DNA from: Paracoccaceae bacterium
Lineage (GTDB): Bacteria; Pseudomonadota; Alphaproteobacteria; Rhodobacterales; Rhodobacteraceae
Reading direction: 5' to 3'
NCBI GenBank assembly: GCA_024742405.1
Contig: JANSYP010000001.1
Span: 744,001-808,000 of the forward strand
DNA: 64,000 nucleotides
Shown here: piece by piece, positions 1 through 8,227 of the stretch
How positions within the stretch are numbered: the first letter of the stretch is position 1
Layout of the letters: each line of letters opens with the position of its first letter
Made by a program: the position numbers and the translations under genes
The notes under the pieces: generated by a model
Databases searched by the model: none
What the model was told of the DNA's origin: nothing
The model's input: only the letters and a program-made list of their open reading frames with translations

Positions 1-839
1 TCAGACTGTTCCGGGCCGTGGCGCGCGATGGCACGCTCACGTCCGCGGCGCGGCATCTCAACCTATCCGCCTCGGCGCTGTCGGCCCAGGTCAAGACGCT
101 GGAAGCCGCGCTTGGGCATGATCTTTTTGAGCGGCGCGGGCGGGGACTCGTTCTGACCGAAGCCGGGCGTATCGCGCTGGAACATGCGGAGGTGATTTTT
201 CGTACAGCGGACGATCTTTCGGCTCTGTTGCGCGAAAGCGGTCCTGCGCCGCGGGCGCTCAGGGTCGGCGCGCTTGCAACCCTGTCGCGCAATTTCCAGA
301 TCCAGTTTCTGCGCCCGCTCCTTGGCCGGCCGCAGGTCGAGGTCGTTCTGCGCTCGGGCACCCAGGCAGCGTTGCTTCAGGGACTCGAGGCGCTCGCCTA
401 TGACATCGTACTGACCAACCTGGCTCCGCCGCGCGATGCCGCGAACCGGTATCTGATCCACCGCGTTGACGAGCAGTCGGTAAGCCTGGTCGGTACACCT
501 GCGCGGATCGGCGAGGAGGCTGACCTGGCCGCGTTGTTGGCGGGTGCACCGCTGATCCTGCCGACGCCCGAAACCGGTGTGCGCAGCGCCTTTGATGCGC
601 TGACCGCTCGCCTCGGCGTGGTTCCGCACATCGCGGCGGAGGTCGACGATATGGCCATGATCCGGCTGCTCGCACGCGAGGATGCGGGCCTCGCCGTGGT
701 GCCGCCCATCGTGGTGCGCGACGAACTGGAGGCCGGCAGCCTCGTCGAGGCGCATCCTCTCCCCGGTATAACGGAGGTCTTCCACGCCGTGACGCTGGAG
801 CGGCGCTTTCCGAATCCGCTGCTGGACGACGTGCTCTAG
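1..839 (+). CDS. LysR-family transcriptional regulator, 5' end cut off by window
   Basis: DNA-binding regulator. The reading frame is open from position 3, so the true start lies outside the window and only about the first few residues of the helix-turn-helix are missing. The visible N-terminus reads through the recognition helix (LNLSASALSAQVKTLE) and the conserved FERRGRGLVLTEAGR end of a LysR DNA-binding domain. The rest (about residues 75-275) is a LysR effector-binding domain. The helix region recalls the NhaR-type subgroup, but this is only an impression. The gene ends 209 bases before the molybdenum hydroxylase genes, on the same strand, so it could control them, although LysR regulators more often face their target. 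Confidence 0.9.
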   Translation, partial: RLFRAVARDGTLTSAARHLNLSASALSAQVKTLEAALGHDLFERRGRGLVLTEAGRIALEHAEVIFRTADDLSALLRESGPAPRALRVGALATLSRNFQIQFLRPLLGRPQVEVVLRSGTQAALLQGLEALAYDIVLTNLAPPRDAANRYLIHRVDEQSVSLVGTPARIGEEADLAALLAGAPLILPTPETGVRSAFDALTARLGVVPHIAAEVDDMAMIRLLAREDAGLAVVPPIVVRDELEAGSLVEAHPLPGITEVFHAVTLERRFPNPLLDDVL

Positions 840-1048
840 GCAATTCGGGCGCTGCTGCTTTTGACCGAAGCATGGACGCGGTACCCGTTCCGGTCGACCC
901 GTCCCCGTCGCCGATAAATAAACATGAATGAATTCAAGGGCCTGGCTTCGTTCGCCAAGGGCATTTCCCATTCGGGGTCTCGGCTCCGGGAGAATCTCTG
1001 CTACGTAAAAGGACACAGCCAGTGAAACCGGCGTTTAGGGAGGCCGAA

Positions 1049-1501
1049 ATGCTAGCTATCAACGTGAACGGGGAGACCCGCGAGATCGATGCGCCCGACG
1101 ATATGCCCCTGCTCTGGGCGCTCCGGGACATGCTTCAACTCAATGGTGCGAAATACGGATGCGGTGTCGGGCTGTGCGGTGCCTGCACGGTTCATGTGGA
1201 CGGCGAGGCCGTACGGTCCTGCATGGTCAGCGCAAGCTCTGTCGCGGGGCGGGAGGTGACCACGATCGAAGGGCTGGATCCGGCCGGGGACCACCGTGTG
1301 CAGCAGGCCTGGCGCGAACTGAACGTACCGCAGTGCGGCTACTGCCAGTCGGGCCAGATCATGCAGGCTGCAGCCTTGCTGGCCGAGAATCCCCAGCCCA
1401 GCGATGAGGAAATTCTGGAAGCGATGTCCGGAAATGTCTGCCGCTGCGGCTGTTACCAGCGCATCGTCGATGCCGTCCGCCACGCCAGCACGGGGATCTG
1501 A
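1049..1501 (+). CDS. (2Fe-2S)-binding small subunit of a molybdenum hydroxylase, isoquinoline 1-oxidoreductase alpha-like
   Basis: 150-residue electron-transfer subunit of the xanthine oxidase/isoquinoline-oxidoreductase family. The plant-type 2Fe-2S site is seen in [16 protein letters not shown]. The C-terminal 2Fe-2S site is seen in [11 protein letters not shown] and [11 protein letters not shown], with one cysteine more than the usual CRCGTYQRI. The ATG at 1049 is preferred over the GTG at 1022 because TAGGGAGG lies just upstream and family proteins begin near this point. It is followed after three bases by the large catalytic subunit, so the two form an operon. The small subunit has no signal peptide; in IorAB-type enzymes it is thought to travel with the Tat-exported partner. 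The substrate is unknown. Confidence 0.93.
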   Translation: MLAINVNGETREIDAPDDMPLLWALRDMLQLNGAKYGCGVGLCGACTVHVDGEAVRSCMVSASSVAGREVTTIEGLDPAGDHRVQQAWRELNVPQCGYCQSGQIMQAAALLAENPQPSDEEILEAMSGNVCRCGCYQRIVDAVRHASTGI

Positions 1502-1504
1502 GCC

Positions 1505-3814
1505 ATGCTGAAATACCTTGAACAGATGGATGTGACCGCGGCGCCGAAACCCTCCGGGCTGCTGGTCGCGAAAGCCTCGCGCCGCGGGTTTCTGGGCGGC
1601 GCGGCCGCCTTTGCCTTGGCGGTCTATGCGACCGACGCCAAGGCCTTCACCCGGTGGAAGACCGGCGGCGAGGGGATGGACCACGGTGTGGTCGAGGATC
1701 CGCTCATTTTCGTCTCTATCGACCCCGACGGGACCGTGACGCTAGTCGCGCACCGCTCCGAAATGGGCACCGGTGCGCGCACGTCCCTGCCGATGGTCAT
1801 GGCCGACGAGATGGAGGCCGACTGGGACCGTGTGGTGATCGTCCAGGCCGAAGGCGATGAGCCGAAATACGGCAATCAGGACACCGACGGCTCACGCTCG
1901 CTCCGCCATCATATCCAGGCCGCACGCAAGATCGGCGGTTCGGTACGGACCATGCTGCAACAGGCGGCGGCCGAGGAATGGGGCATTCCCGCCGAACAGG
2001 TGACGGTGGAGAACCATATGGTCAGCGGCGGCGGCAACTCCGTCCATTTCGGCGAACTGGCCGAAAAGGCCATGGCGATGCCCGTGCCGGCCCATGAGGA
2101 CATTGCCTACAAGACCGAGGATCAGTTCCGCTATATCGGCAAGGGTCAGGTGCAGATTGCCGATTTGCATGACATCACCACCGGAAAGGCGGTTTACGGC
2201 TCAGATATCGCGCGTCCCGGCATGAAGATCGCGATGGCCGTGCGTCCTCCGGTCGTGGGCGGCAAGGTCGTCTCGTTCGACGGTACGGCGGCGATGGAGA
2301 TTCCAGGCGTCGTGGGCGTCTACCAACTGCCGGACTGGTCACAGCCGGGCGCGTTCGCGCCGCTGGGTGGGGTCGCGGTCGTCGCGGACAATACCTGGGC
2401 GGCGATCCAGGCGCGCGATCTGCTGGAGATCGAATGGGATCACGGTGCCCACGGGGATTACAACTCCGAGAGCTATCTCGAAGAGATGAAGGCCACCGCG
2501 GAGCAGCCCGGACAGTCCCTGCGCCGCAAGGGCGATCCCGACGCGGCTTTCGCCGATGCCGCGAACACGTTCGGGCAGACCTATACCAGCGACCACATGG
2601 CCCACATCGCGATGGAGCCGCCGGTGGCCGTGGCCGACGTCACCGGCGAAGGCTGCGAGATCTGGGCGCCGGTCCAGAGTCCCTACCGGGTGCGCAAGGA
2701 CGTGGCCGAGGCGCTTGGGCTGGGCGAAGACCAGGTCCGGGTGAATGTCACGCTTCTGGGCGGCGGCTTCGGGCGCAAGTCCAAGGGCGACTACGTGACC
2801 GAAGCGGCGCTGCTGAGCCGCGAGGTCGGTGCGCCCGTGCGGATGCAATGGACGCGCGAGGACGATGTTCGTCACAGCTTCTACCATACGACGTCGGCCG
2901 AGCGGATCGACGTGGCGATGGATGATGAGGGCAAGGTGACGGGCTGGCGCCACAACTCCGTCGCGCCGTCGATCCTGTCGACGTTCGCGCCGGATAGCGG
3001 ACAGCAGTTCGCCATCGAACATGGCATGGGCCATGTCGATATGCCCTTCGACATCGCGAATGTCTCTTGCGAGAACGGCCAGGCGATGGCGCATACCCGT
3101 ATCGGCTGGTTCCGGGCCGTGTCGAACGTGCCGCGCGCCTGGGCCATCGGGACGCTGGTCGGAGAGCTTGCGGCCGAACAAGGCAAGGACCAGCGTGAGA
3201 TGTGGCTGGAGCTGATCGGAGCACCGCGCGTATTCGATCCTGAAGCCGAGGGGCTGCCGGAAGGGTTCTGGAACTATGGCGAGCCGGCGGGCGAGGGGTT
3301 CGAGATCGATACCGGCCGGCTGGCCAATGTTCTCAACATGGCCGCCGACGGGATCGGCTTTGGCAAGGAACTTCCTGATGGCGAAGGCATCGGCCTATCG
3401 GCGCACCGCAGTTTCGTCTCCTACGTCGCCTGTGCGGCCCATGTGAAGGTCGTGGATGGCCGTATCACGGTGCCGGAGGTCCATCTGGCCGTCGATTGCG
3501 GATTTCCTGCCAACCCGGAGCGGATCGCCAGCCAGATGGAGGGCGCCGCGGTGATGGGGATGAGTGTCGCTCTGAATTCCTCGATCACCTTCGACGAGGG
3601 GGCGGTCATTCAGGGCAACTACTACGACTATGATGTCGTGCGCTCGACCAACTATCCGCGCGTCGTGACCCACATCGTCGAACACGGGTTCCAGACGCCG
3701 TCCACCGGGGTCGGCGAGCCGGGTCTGCCGCCCGTGGCTCCGGCCATTGGCAACGCGCTCTTTGTGGCGACGGGGCAGCGCAAGCGGCATCTGCCGATCG
3801 GCGACGCAATCTGA
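1505..3814 (+). CDS. Molybdopterin-binding large subunit, isoquinoline 1-oxidoreductase beta-like, Tat-exported
   Basis: 769-residue catalytic subunit of an aldehyde/isoquinoline-oxidoreductase-type molybdenum hydroxylase (IorB/AdhB group, no FAD subunit nearby). A twin-arginine signal is seen at about residues 26-50 (KASRRGFLGGAAAFALAVYA), so the enzyme probably acts in the periplasm. Molybdopterin-binding motifs include LLGGGFGRKSKGDY and the C-terminal GVGEPGLPPVAPAIGNAL, which carries the glutamate expected of the catalytic base. Length fits the family. It is translated right after the 2Fe-2S subunit. Likely electron acceptors would be a c-type cytochrome or a dehydrogenase chain, but no cytochrome gene is adjacent. 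Substrate (N-heterocycle or aldehyde) cannot be told from the sequence. Confidence 0.93.
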   Translation: MLKYLEQMDVTAAPKPSGLLVAKASRRGFLGGAAAFALAVYATDAKAFTRWKTGGEGMDHGVVEDPLIFVSIDPDGTVTLVAHRSEMGTGARTSLPMVMADEMEADWDRVVIVQAEGDEPKYGNQDTDGSRSLRHHIQAARKIGGSVRTMLQQAAAEEWGIPAEQVTVENHMVSGGGNSVHFGELAEKAMAMPVPAHEDIAYKTEDQFRYIGKGQVQIADLHDITTGKAVYGSDIARPGMKIAMAVRPPVVGGKVVSFDGTAAMEIPGVVGVYQLPDWSQPGAFAPLGGVAVVADNTWAAIQARDLLEIEWDHGAHGDYNSESYLEEMKATAEQPGQSLRRKGDPDAAFADAANTFGQTYTSDHMAHIAMEPPVAVADVTGEGCEIWAPVQSPYRVRKDVAEALGLGEDQVRVNVTLLGGGFGRKSKGDYVTEAALLSREVGAPVRMQWTREDDVRHSFYHTTSAERIDVAMDDEGKVTGWRHNSVAPSILSTFAPDSGQQFAIEHGMGHVDMPFDIANVSCENGQAMAHTRIGWFRAVSNVPRAWAIGTLVGELAAEQGKDQREMWLELIGAPRVFDPEAEGLPEGFWNYGEPAGEGFEIDTGRLANVLNMAADGIGFGKELPDGEGIGLSAHRSFVSYVACAAHVKVVDGRITVPEVHLAVDCGFPANPERIASQMEGAAVMGMSVALNSSITFDEGAVIQGNYYDYDVVRSTNYPRVVTHIVEHGFQTPSTGVGEPGLPPVAPAIGNALFVATGQRKRHLPIGDAI

Positions 3815-3850
3815 CAGGATCGGGCGGCCATGACGGCCGCCCGATCCTGT
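3814..3850. terminator. Long perfect hairpin between convergent genes
   Basis: A 16-bp perfect inverted repeat (3814-3829 with 3835-3850) with a 5-base loop begins inside the stop codon of the molybdenum hydroxylase gene. It has no T-run, but is very stable and lies between two convergent operons, so it can act on either transcript. Confidence 0.65.
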
Positions 3851-3861
3851 CCTGCCAGAAG

Positions 3862-3884
3862 AGGGGCCCGGGCGGGCCCCTTTT
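3862..3884 (+). terminator. Intrinsic terminator for the molybdenum hydroxylase operon
   Basis: An 8-bp GC-only stem (AGGGGCCC at 3862-3869 with GGGCCCCT at 3874-3881), 4-base loop, followed by T residues. It is a conventional rho-independent terminator for the plus strand, directly after the long hairpin at 3814-3850 and three bases before the end of the opposing gene. Confidence 0.7.
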
Positions 3885-3886
3885 CG

Positions 3887-5458
3887 TCAGAGGTTTCCGG
3901 CGCTCATCTCACTGGCGATATGGTCTGCCTGACGGATCGCCAGAGCGACGATCGTGAGGGTCGGGTTCTCTGCTGCGCCGGTGGTGAACTGGCTCCCGTC
4001 GGAGACGAAGAGGTTGGGGATGTCATGGGACTGTCCCCAGCGGTTCACGACCCCGTCGCGCGCGTTCTCCGACATCCGGTTGGTCCCCAGATTGTGAGTC
4101 GAGGGGTAGGGCGGCGTTGGGAAGGTGCGCGTCGCTCCCACCGCATCGTAGATTGCCTGACCCCGCTCATAGGCATGGTTGCGCATCGCGATGTCGTTGG
4201 GGTGGTCGTCGAAATGCACGTTCGGCACAGGCAACCCGTACTGGTCCTGCACATCGGTGTTGAGGCTGACGCGGTTGGTCTCTTGCGGCATGTCCTCGCC
4301 CACCAGCCACATCCCGGCCATGTTCTCGTACCCGTCGAGCGCGGAGGTGAACTCGCGCCCCCAGCCTCCGGGATCGAGAAACGCGGCCATGAAGGGCAGG
4401 CCGAGGCTCAGCGTCTCCATCTCGTAGCCGCCGACGAACCCGCGGCTGGGATCGTGCCGCGCCTCGTCGGTGATGATGCCTGCCATGGTCGTGCCGCGCC
4501 ACATCTTCACCGGCTGGTCGAACACCGCGTATACCGAGCCGGTCATGTGCCGCATGTAGTTCCGCCCGACCTGGCCGGAGCTGTTGGCCAGCCCGTCCGG
4601 GAACATGTTTGAGGCCGAGTTCAGCAGGATCCGCGGGCTCTCGATGGAATTGCCGGCGAGCGCCACGACGCGCGCCTTCTGGAGCTGTTCGTTGCCCTCG
4701 GCGTCGGAGTAAACCACCCCGGAGACGCGGCCCTGATCGTCATGTTCGATCCGTAGGACATGAGCCTGGGTGCGCAGCTCGGCGTTACCGGTGTCGAGCG
4801 CGGCCGGGATCTCATCGTAGCTGGGCGACCATTTAGCCGCGACCTTGCAGCCCTGGAAACAGAATCCCATCTGCTGGCAGGGCGTACCATCGCCGGTGTC
4901 GGAACTCCTGATCGCCATGCGCCCGGTATTGACGTTTTCATAGCCAAGTGCCTTAGCTCCGGCTTCGAACACCTTGAAATTGTTGTTTCCCGGCAGGCCC
5001 GGCCGATCGCCTGTGCGGGTGACGTGAAGCTTGTCCTCGGCCTTTGTGTACCAGGGATCCATCTCGGCGGCATCAATCGGCCAGTCGAGCAGACTGGCGC
5101 CCGGCACGTTGCCGTAGCTCGTCTTCGCCTTCCATTCATGGTCTTGGAACCGCAGGCTCGCACCGGCCCAGTGAACCGCGGAGCCGCCCACGGATTTCAC
5201 GATCCAGGCGGGCAGGCCCGAGAAATCGTCGCTCACCCGCCAGTCGCCGCTGGTCGTGCGCCCATCTAGCCAGGCCAGTTGCCCGAAACTCGCCCACTCA
5301 TCCTGCACGAAGTCCTGCGGCTCGTGCCATTGGCCCGCCTCCAGCGAGACGACCTTGATGCCCTTTTGCGCCAGCTCGTTGGCGAGCGTTCCGCCGCCTG
5401 CGCCGGTGCCGATGACCACGACGACGCTGTCGTCGTTCAGATCGAACGTTGTTGTCAT
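3887..5458 (-). CDS. GMC-family FAD oxidoreductase, gluconate-2-dehydrogenase large-subunit type
   Basis: 523-residue flavoprotein. The N-terminal FAD-binding fold is seen as VIGTGAGGGTLANELAQKG with the acidic VVSLEAG end (residues about 15-42). A second conserved block is KSVGGSAVHWAGASLRF, and the C-terminal GMC block ends in VSDGSQFTTGAAENPTLTIVALAIRQA. The family oxidises sugars, sugar acids or alcohols. Its start has the ribosome site GGGAGGAG. It lies 14 bases after a Tat-exported protein of the gluconate 2-dehydrogenase subunit 3 type; the flavoprotein itself has no signal, so it is probably exported as a complex with that partner. No cytochrome c subunit is adjacent, unlike classical three-subunit dehydrogenases. 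Confidence 0.93.
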   Translation of the reverse strand: MTTTFDLNDDSVVVVIGTGAGGGTLANELAQKGIKVVSLEAGQWHEPQDFVQDEWASFGQLAWLDGRTTSGDWRVSDDFSGLPAWIVKSVGGSAVHWAGASLRFQDHEWKAKTSYGNVPGASLLDWPIDAAEMDPWYTKAEDKLHVTRTGDRPGLPGNNNFKVFEAGAKALGYENVNTGRMAIRSSDTGDGTPCQQMGFCFQGCKVAAKWSPSYDEIPAALDTGNAELRTQAHVLRIEHDDQGRVSGVVYSDAEGNEQLQKARVVALAGNSIESPRILLNSASNMFPDGLANSSGQVGRNYMRHMTGSVYAVFDQPVKMWRGTTMAGIITDEARHDPSRGFVGGYEMETLSLGLPFMAAFLDPGGWGREFTSALDGYENMAGMWLVGEDMPQETNRVSLNTDVQDQYGLPVPNVHFDDHPNDIAMRNHAYERGQAIYDAVGATRTFPTPPYPSTHNLGTNRMSENARDGVVNRWGQSHDIPNLFVSDGSQFTTGAAENPTLTIVALAIRQADHIASEMSAGNL

Positions 5459-5472
5459 GTCCGTCTCCTCCC

Positions 5473-6006
5473 TCAGACCCAGGTGATGTCGTCGAAACCG
5501 TTGTTGAGATATCCGCCCTTGGAGAAGCTTTCGCCCTCATACCCAAAGAGCGGCCAGAGATCCTTCTGGTTGTAGAGTCCGGTCACGAGTCCACCGCGGA
5601 TCTGCTGGAAAAAGGGGCTGGATTCCATGCCGCGCAGGATGTCCACCCGGTCGCGTTCCCAGCCGATATCGAGATAACTGTCGTATCCCGCATTGCGTGC
5701 GGCGGCGTTCAGATCGGCGATCCCGGCCTCGATGGCATCGGAATCGTCGTCGCTGTCATAGCCTTTGACCGCGGCGGCGTAGAACTTGTCGCCGACATGG
5801 TCGTGGGGATAGATGTCGCGGGCCATCTGGACCAGCGTGGCCATGGATTCGGGCTGCAGGTGCTGGACCTCCATCGCCCAGGCCGCATCGCGCCCGGCGA
5901 CAAAGCCGGTACCGACCACGAAACTCGCGCCGGCGGCGACGGCCCGTGTCAGCAGTTGCCGGCGGGTGAGACCCCGTTGGGTCGTCTTTTTCAGGGTAGC
6001 TGTCAT
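5473..6006 (-). CDS. Gluconate 2-dehydrogenase subunit 3-like small subunit, Tat-exported
   Basis: 177-residue partner of the following GMC flavoprotein. The N-terminus carries a twin-arginine signal (TRRQLLTRAVAAGASFVVG). The body contains the subunit-3 pattern around ARDIYPHDHVGDKFYAAAVKGYD. In this family the small subunit guides the folded FAD subunit through the Tat pathway and stays bound. The ATG at 6006 follows GGGAGGAG and is preferred over a TTG one codon upstream. It sits 54 bases downstream of a glyoxalase-like gene in the same direction, so three genes (6465 to 3887) probably share a transcript. Confidence 0.87.
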   Translation of the reverse strand: MTATLKKTTQRGLTRRQLLTRAVAAGASFVVGTGFVAGRDAAWAMEVQHLQPESMATLVQMARDIYPHDHVGDKFYAAAVKGYDSDDDSDAIEAGIADLNAAARNAGYDSYLDIGWERDRVDILRGMESSPFFQQIRGGLVTGLYNQKDLWPLFGYEGESFSKGGYLNNGFDDITWV

Positions 6007-6060
6007 CAACTCCTCCCAAGTTGAGATGGCGGGATGCGCCGGTGTGCCCGGCGTCGGTGT

Positions 6061-6465
6061 TCAGAGGTATCGCCCTCCGCGTTGCAGAACCTCGATCTCG
6101 TAGCCGTCCGGGTCCGTGACAAAGAAGAACCGCGCGATGGGGTCCGTCCCCGGTCCGCCCGGGGCGAAATCCACCAGCTTGCGCGGGCTCAGTCCCTCGG
6201 CTTCGAAACGCGCATGTTCGGCGGCGGCATCGTCGACCGAAACGGCAAGATGTCCATAGCCGTTGCCGTGCGCATAGGGTTCGGTCGTGCCCTTGTTAAC
6301 CGTCAGTTCCAGCTCGAAGCTCGACTCGTCGTTGCCCAAGTACAGCAGCGTGAAGCTTTCGAAATCGAGCCGGTCAGCGACCTTGAGCCCGAATGCCTTG
6401 TCGTAGAATTCGACCGACCGCGCTTCATCGAGCACGCGGATCATCGAATGGATCACTTTCGCCAT
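6061..6465 (-). CDS. Glyoxalase I / VOC-superfamily metalloenzyme
   Basis: 134-residue single-domain protein of the lactoylglutathione lyase type. Metal-ligand positions and motifs of glyoxalase I are visible: IHSMIRVLDEARSVEFYDKAFG at the start, FELELTVN with the first glutamate, GYGHLAVSVDD with the histidine, and FFVTDPDGYEIEVLQR with the last glutamate. Length matches bacterial GloA. It precedes the Tat-exported dehydrogenase genes on the same strand and has its own good ribosome site (GGGAGG). It may detoxify an aldehyde or ketoaldehyde formed in the same pathway; that link is inference from position only. Confidence 0.85.
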   Translation of the reverse strand: MAKVIHSMIRVLDEARSVEFYDKAFGLKVADRLDFESFTLLYLGNDESSFELELTVNKGTTEPYAHGNGYGHLAVSVDDAAAEHARFEAEGLSPRKLVDFAPGGPGTDPIARFFFVTDPDGYEIEVLQRGGRYL

Positions 6466-6556
6466 TTAGGTCCTCCCGCGGAGCCTCTGTGGGTCCCTCG
6501 CACAAATGGTGCGCGCGAACGCGGAGCCGCGGGTGGTAAGGGTTTACTACCTCACG

Positions 6557-6841
6557 CTATTCTGCTGCGATTGGCACTGGTTGCAGCGTGCCGGAAGCCG
6601 TGAGGCAAGCGCAACGCAGCAGCGAGGTGAAGTTGACGACCTCGCCGCGGGTTTCGAGAACCTCGGAATGGATTTCGGAAATCAGGCTCGGGGTAGAGCG
6701 TCCTTCCGCAGCGGCCATTGCATCGAGAATGTCCCAGAACGCGCGTTCCAGACGGATGCTGGTGCATTGCCCGTTCAGTCGCAGGCTGCGCGTGACGGGT
6801 TCGTATTTGGCCGGGTCCTGCCCGGAAAAGATGCTGCACAT
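6557..6841 (-). CDS. Ribbon-helix-helix domain protein
   Basis: 94-residue small protein with a ribbon-helix-helix pattern (TSIRLERAFWDILDAMAAAEGRSTPSLISEI), matching the RHH_4-type family common in Alphaproteobacteria. The first strand is LRLNGQCTSIRLE at about residues 19-32. These proteins are presumed DNA binders of unknown target. The start at 6841 is supported by GGGAGG nine bases upstream. It is the first gene of the minus-strand run that continues into the glyoxalase and GMC genes, 91 bases apart, so it could be a local regulator. Confidence 0.78.
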   Translation of the reverse strand: MCSIFSGQDPAKYEPVTRSLRLNGQCTSIRLERAFWDILDAMAAAEGRSTPSLISEIHSEVLETRGEVVNFTSLLRCACLTASGTLQPVPIAAE

Positions 6842-6999
6842 GATGCTGTACCTCCCGCATCGTTCTGGCTAGCCTAGTGCCCGGTGCGTCCCGAAATCAA
6901 CCAAGACGCCCGAAAACGCCGGGGAAGGTCACCACAGCGTGACGCGCGGCCATAGCGGCGCCTGGCGGGATGTCGGGCGACATACCTAAGGGAGAGACC

Positions 7000-7329
7000 A
7001 TGACTGCCTATCTGATCGCAATTGTCGAAGTCACCGATGACGCCTGGGTGCCTGGCTATGCCGGGGTCGTTCACGATATCGCCGCGAAGCATGGCGGCGA
7101 GTATCTTTCGCGCAGCGGCGCCATCGACACGATCGAAGGCGAGGATCTGGACGCGACCCTCGTGGCGGTCATTAAGTTTCCCGACAAGACAGCCCTCAAG
7201 GCGTTTGTCGACGATCCGGAGTACGCACCGCATTCCAAGGCGCGCCAGGATGGCAGCGTCAGCCGGTTCTACGCCATTGACGATACCGATATCGCGGGGG
7301 CGATTCCCTATCTACCCAAGGCGTCCTGA
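7000..7329 (+). CDS. DUF1330-family protein
   Basis: 109-residue protein of the dimeric alpha-beta (ferredoxin-like) barrel DUF1330 family. Seen features are MTAYLIAIVEVTD at the start, the central KHGGEYLSRSGAIDTIEG and the typical VAVIKFPDKTALKAFVDDPEY segment. The function of the family is not established. The ATG at 7000 is supported by AAGGGAGAG; an upstream GTG/ATG would place that site inside the coding region. It is monocistronic or precedes the hydrolase gene 139 bases downstream. Confidence 0.85.
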   Translation: MTAYLIAIVEVTDDAWVPGYAGVVHDIAAKHGGEYLSRSGAIDTIEGEDLDATLVAVIKFPDKTALKAFVDDPEYAPHSKARQDGSVSRFYAIDDTDIAGAIPYLPKAS

Positions 7330-7468
7330 CGGCGGGGCGGAGCTGTGGTGCAATGGTCTGGGTGACCGGCTTGGCGAACGCGTCGGTCAGTTGCTCTTCT
7401 GGCGGGCCGTGCGGTGCTGCTGACCCAGTAGGAAGGAAGTTTCGTAATGGCCGCAGAAGGCGTCCGCG

Positions 7469-8215
7469 ATGCCGGAGATCCTAGACCCCTTGGAAACTTT
7501 CTCGGTCCCGAACGACGTTGGGTCCGAGCCCATACCCTGCCACGTCTTTGAACCGGAACTGCCACCAAAGGCTGCAGCGCTGGTGATCCACGGCAGGAAC
7601 GGGGCGATGCATCAGCCCCATATCCAGGCGCTCATCCGCGCCTGCCTGGCGCGCGGGTGGTGCGTCGCGGCACCGGACCTGCCGTACTCAGCTGCGACGC
7701 CGGCCTTGGGCCCGTCCGAGCACATCACCATGGAGGGTCATGCGCGGGCGGCCGCCGCCGTGTTGGCCGCATACTCAACCAGACTTGCTGACGCACTGCC
7801 GCTGGCGCTCTGCGGGCACTCGCTCGGCGCCCACGCGGTCGCCGCAATTGCACAGGACGCGCCGGACCTGCATCATCTGCTCGCGGTGTCACCGGTTGTA
7901 TCGGGGCAGGCGCTGCTCGATGCGCGTGCGGCGATGGGGCCGCCCGCCTTGGAGGCGCTCGCGCGAGAGGCGCCGCGCATGCGTGAAACGATGGCGGCGG
8001 AGAGCGCGGTGCCGTTCTTGAACCGTCTCGATGTGCCTGTGGCTGTCATGACCGGCGCGCTGGACGGGCTCACACCGCCGGCTGCCGCGCGCGCCTATTT
8101 CGACGCCGCGCCCCGGGCCTGTTTCTTTTCGGTGCTCAAGGATCAGCATCATTGCCCGACGGGTCCGGAGCTTGACCGAGCCTTGGCAGCCGCCTTCGAC
8201 GCGGTCGATGCTTGA
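7469..8215 (+). CDS. Alpha/beta-hydrolase family protein
   Basis: 248-residue cytoplasmic hydrolase. The core motifs are seen: VIHGRNG (oxyanion strand), nucleophile elbow LCGHSLGAHAV with the serine near residue 116, the late acid in VMTGALDGLTPP, and a C-terminal histidine in KDQHHCPTG. The substrate is unknown; the size and motifs fit small esterases or dienelactone-hydrolase-like enzymes. A GAAGG ribosome site lies ten bases before the chosen ATG. An out-of-frame ATG at 7447 has a better ribosome site but opens only a short frame. Convergent with the GH3 gene, leaving 12 bases. Confidence 0.82.
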   Translation: MPEILDPLETFSVPNDVGSEPIPCHVFEPELPPKAAALVIHGRNGAMHQPHIQALIRACLARGWCVAAPDLPYSAATPALGPSEHITMEGHARAAAAVLAAYSTRLADALPLALCGHSLGAHAVAAIAQDAPDLHHLLAVSPVVSGQALLDARAAMGPPALEALAREAPRMRETMAAESAVPFLNRLDVPVAVMTGALDGLTPPAAARAYFDAAPRACFFSVLKDQHHCPTGPELDRALAAAFDAVDA

Positions 8216-8227
8216 TTTGCGAGGGGC

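Noticed and set aside
3830-4612. 260-codon plus-strand open frame
   Set aside because: Antisense to the GMC oxidoreductase and begins inside the terminator hairpin.
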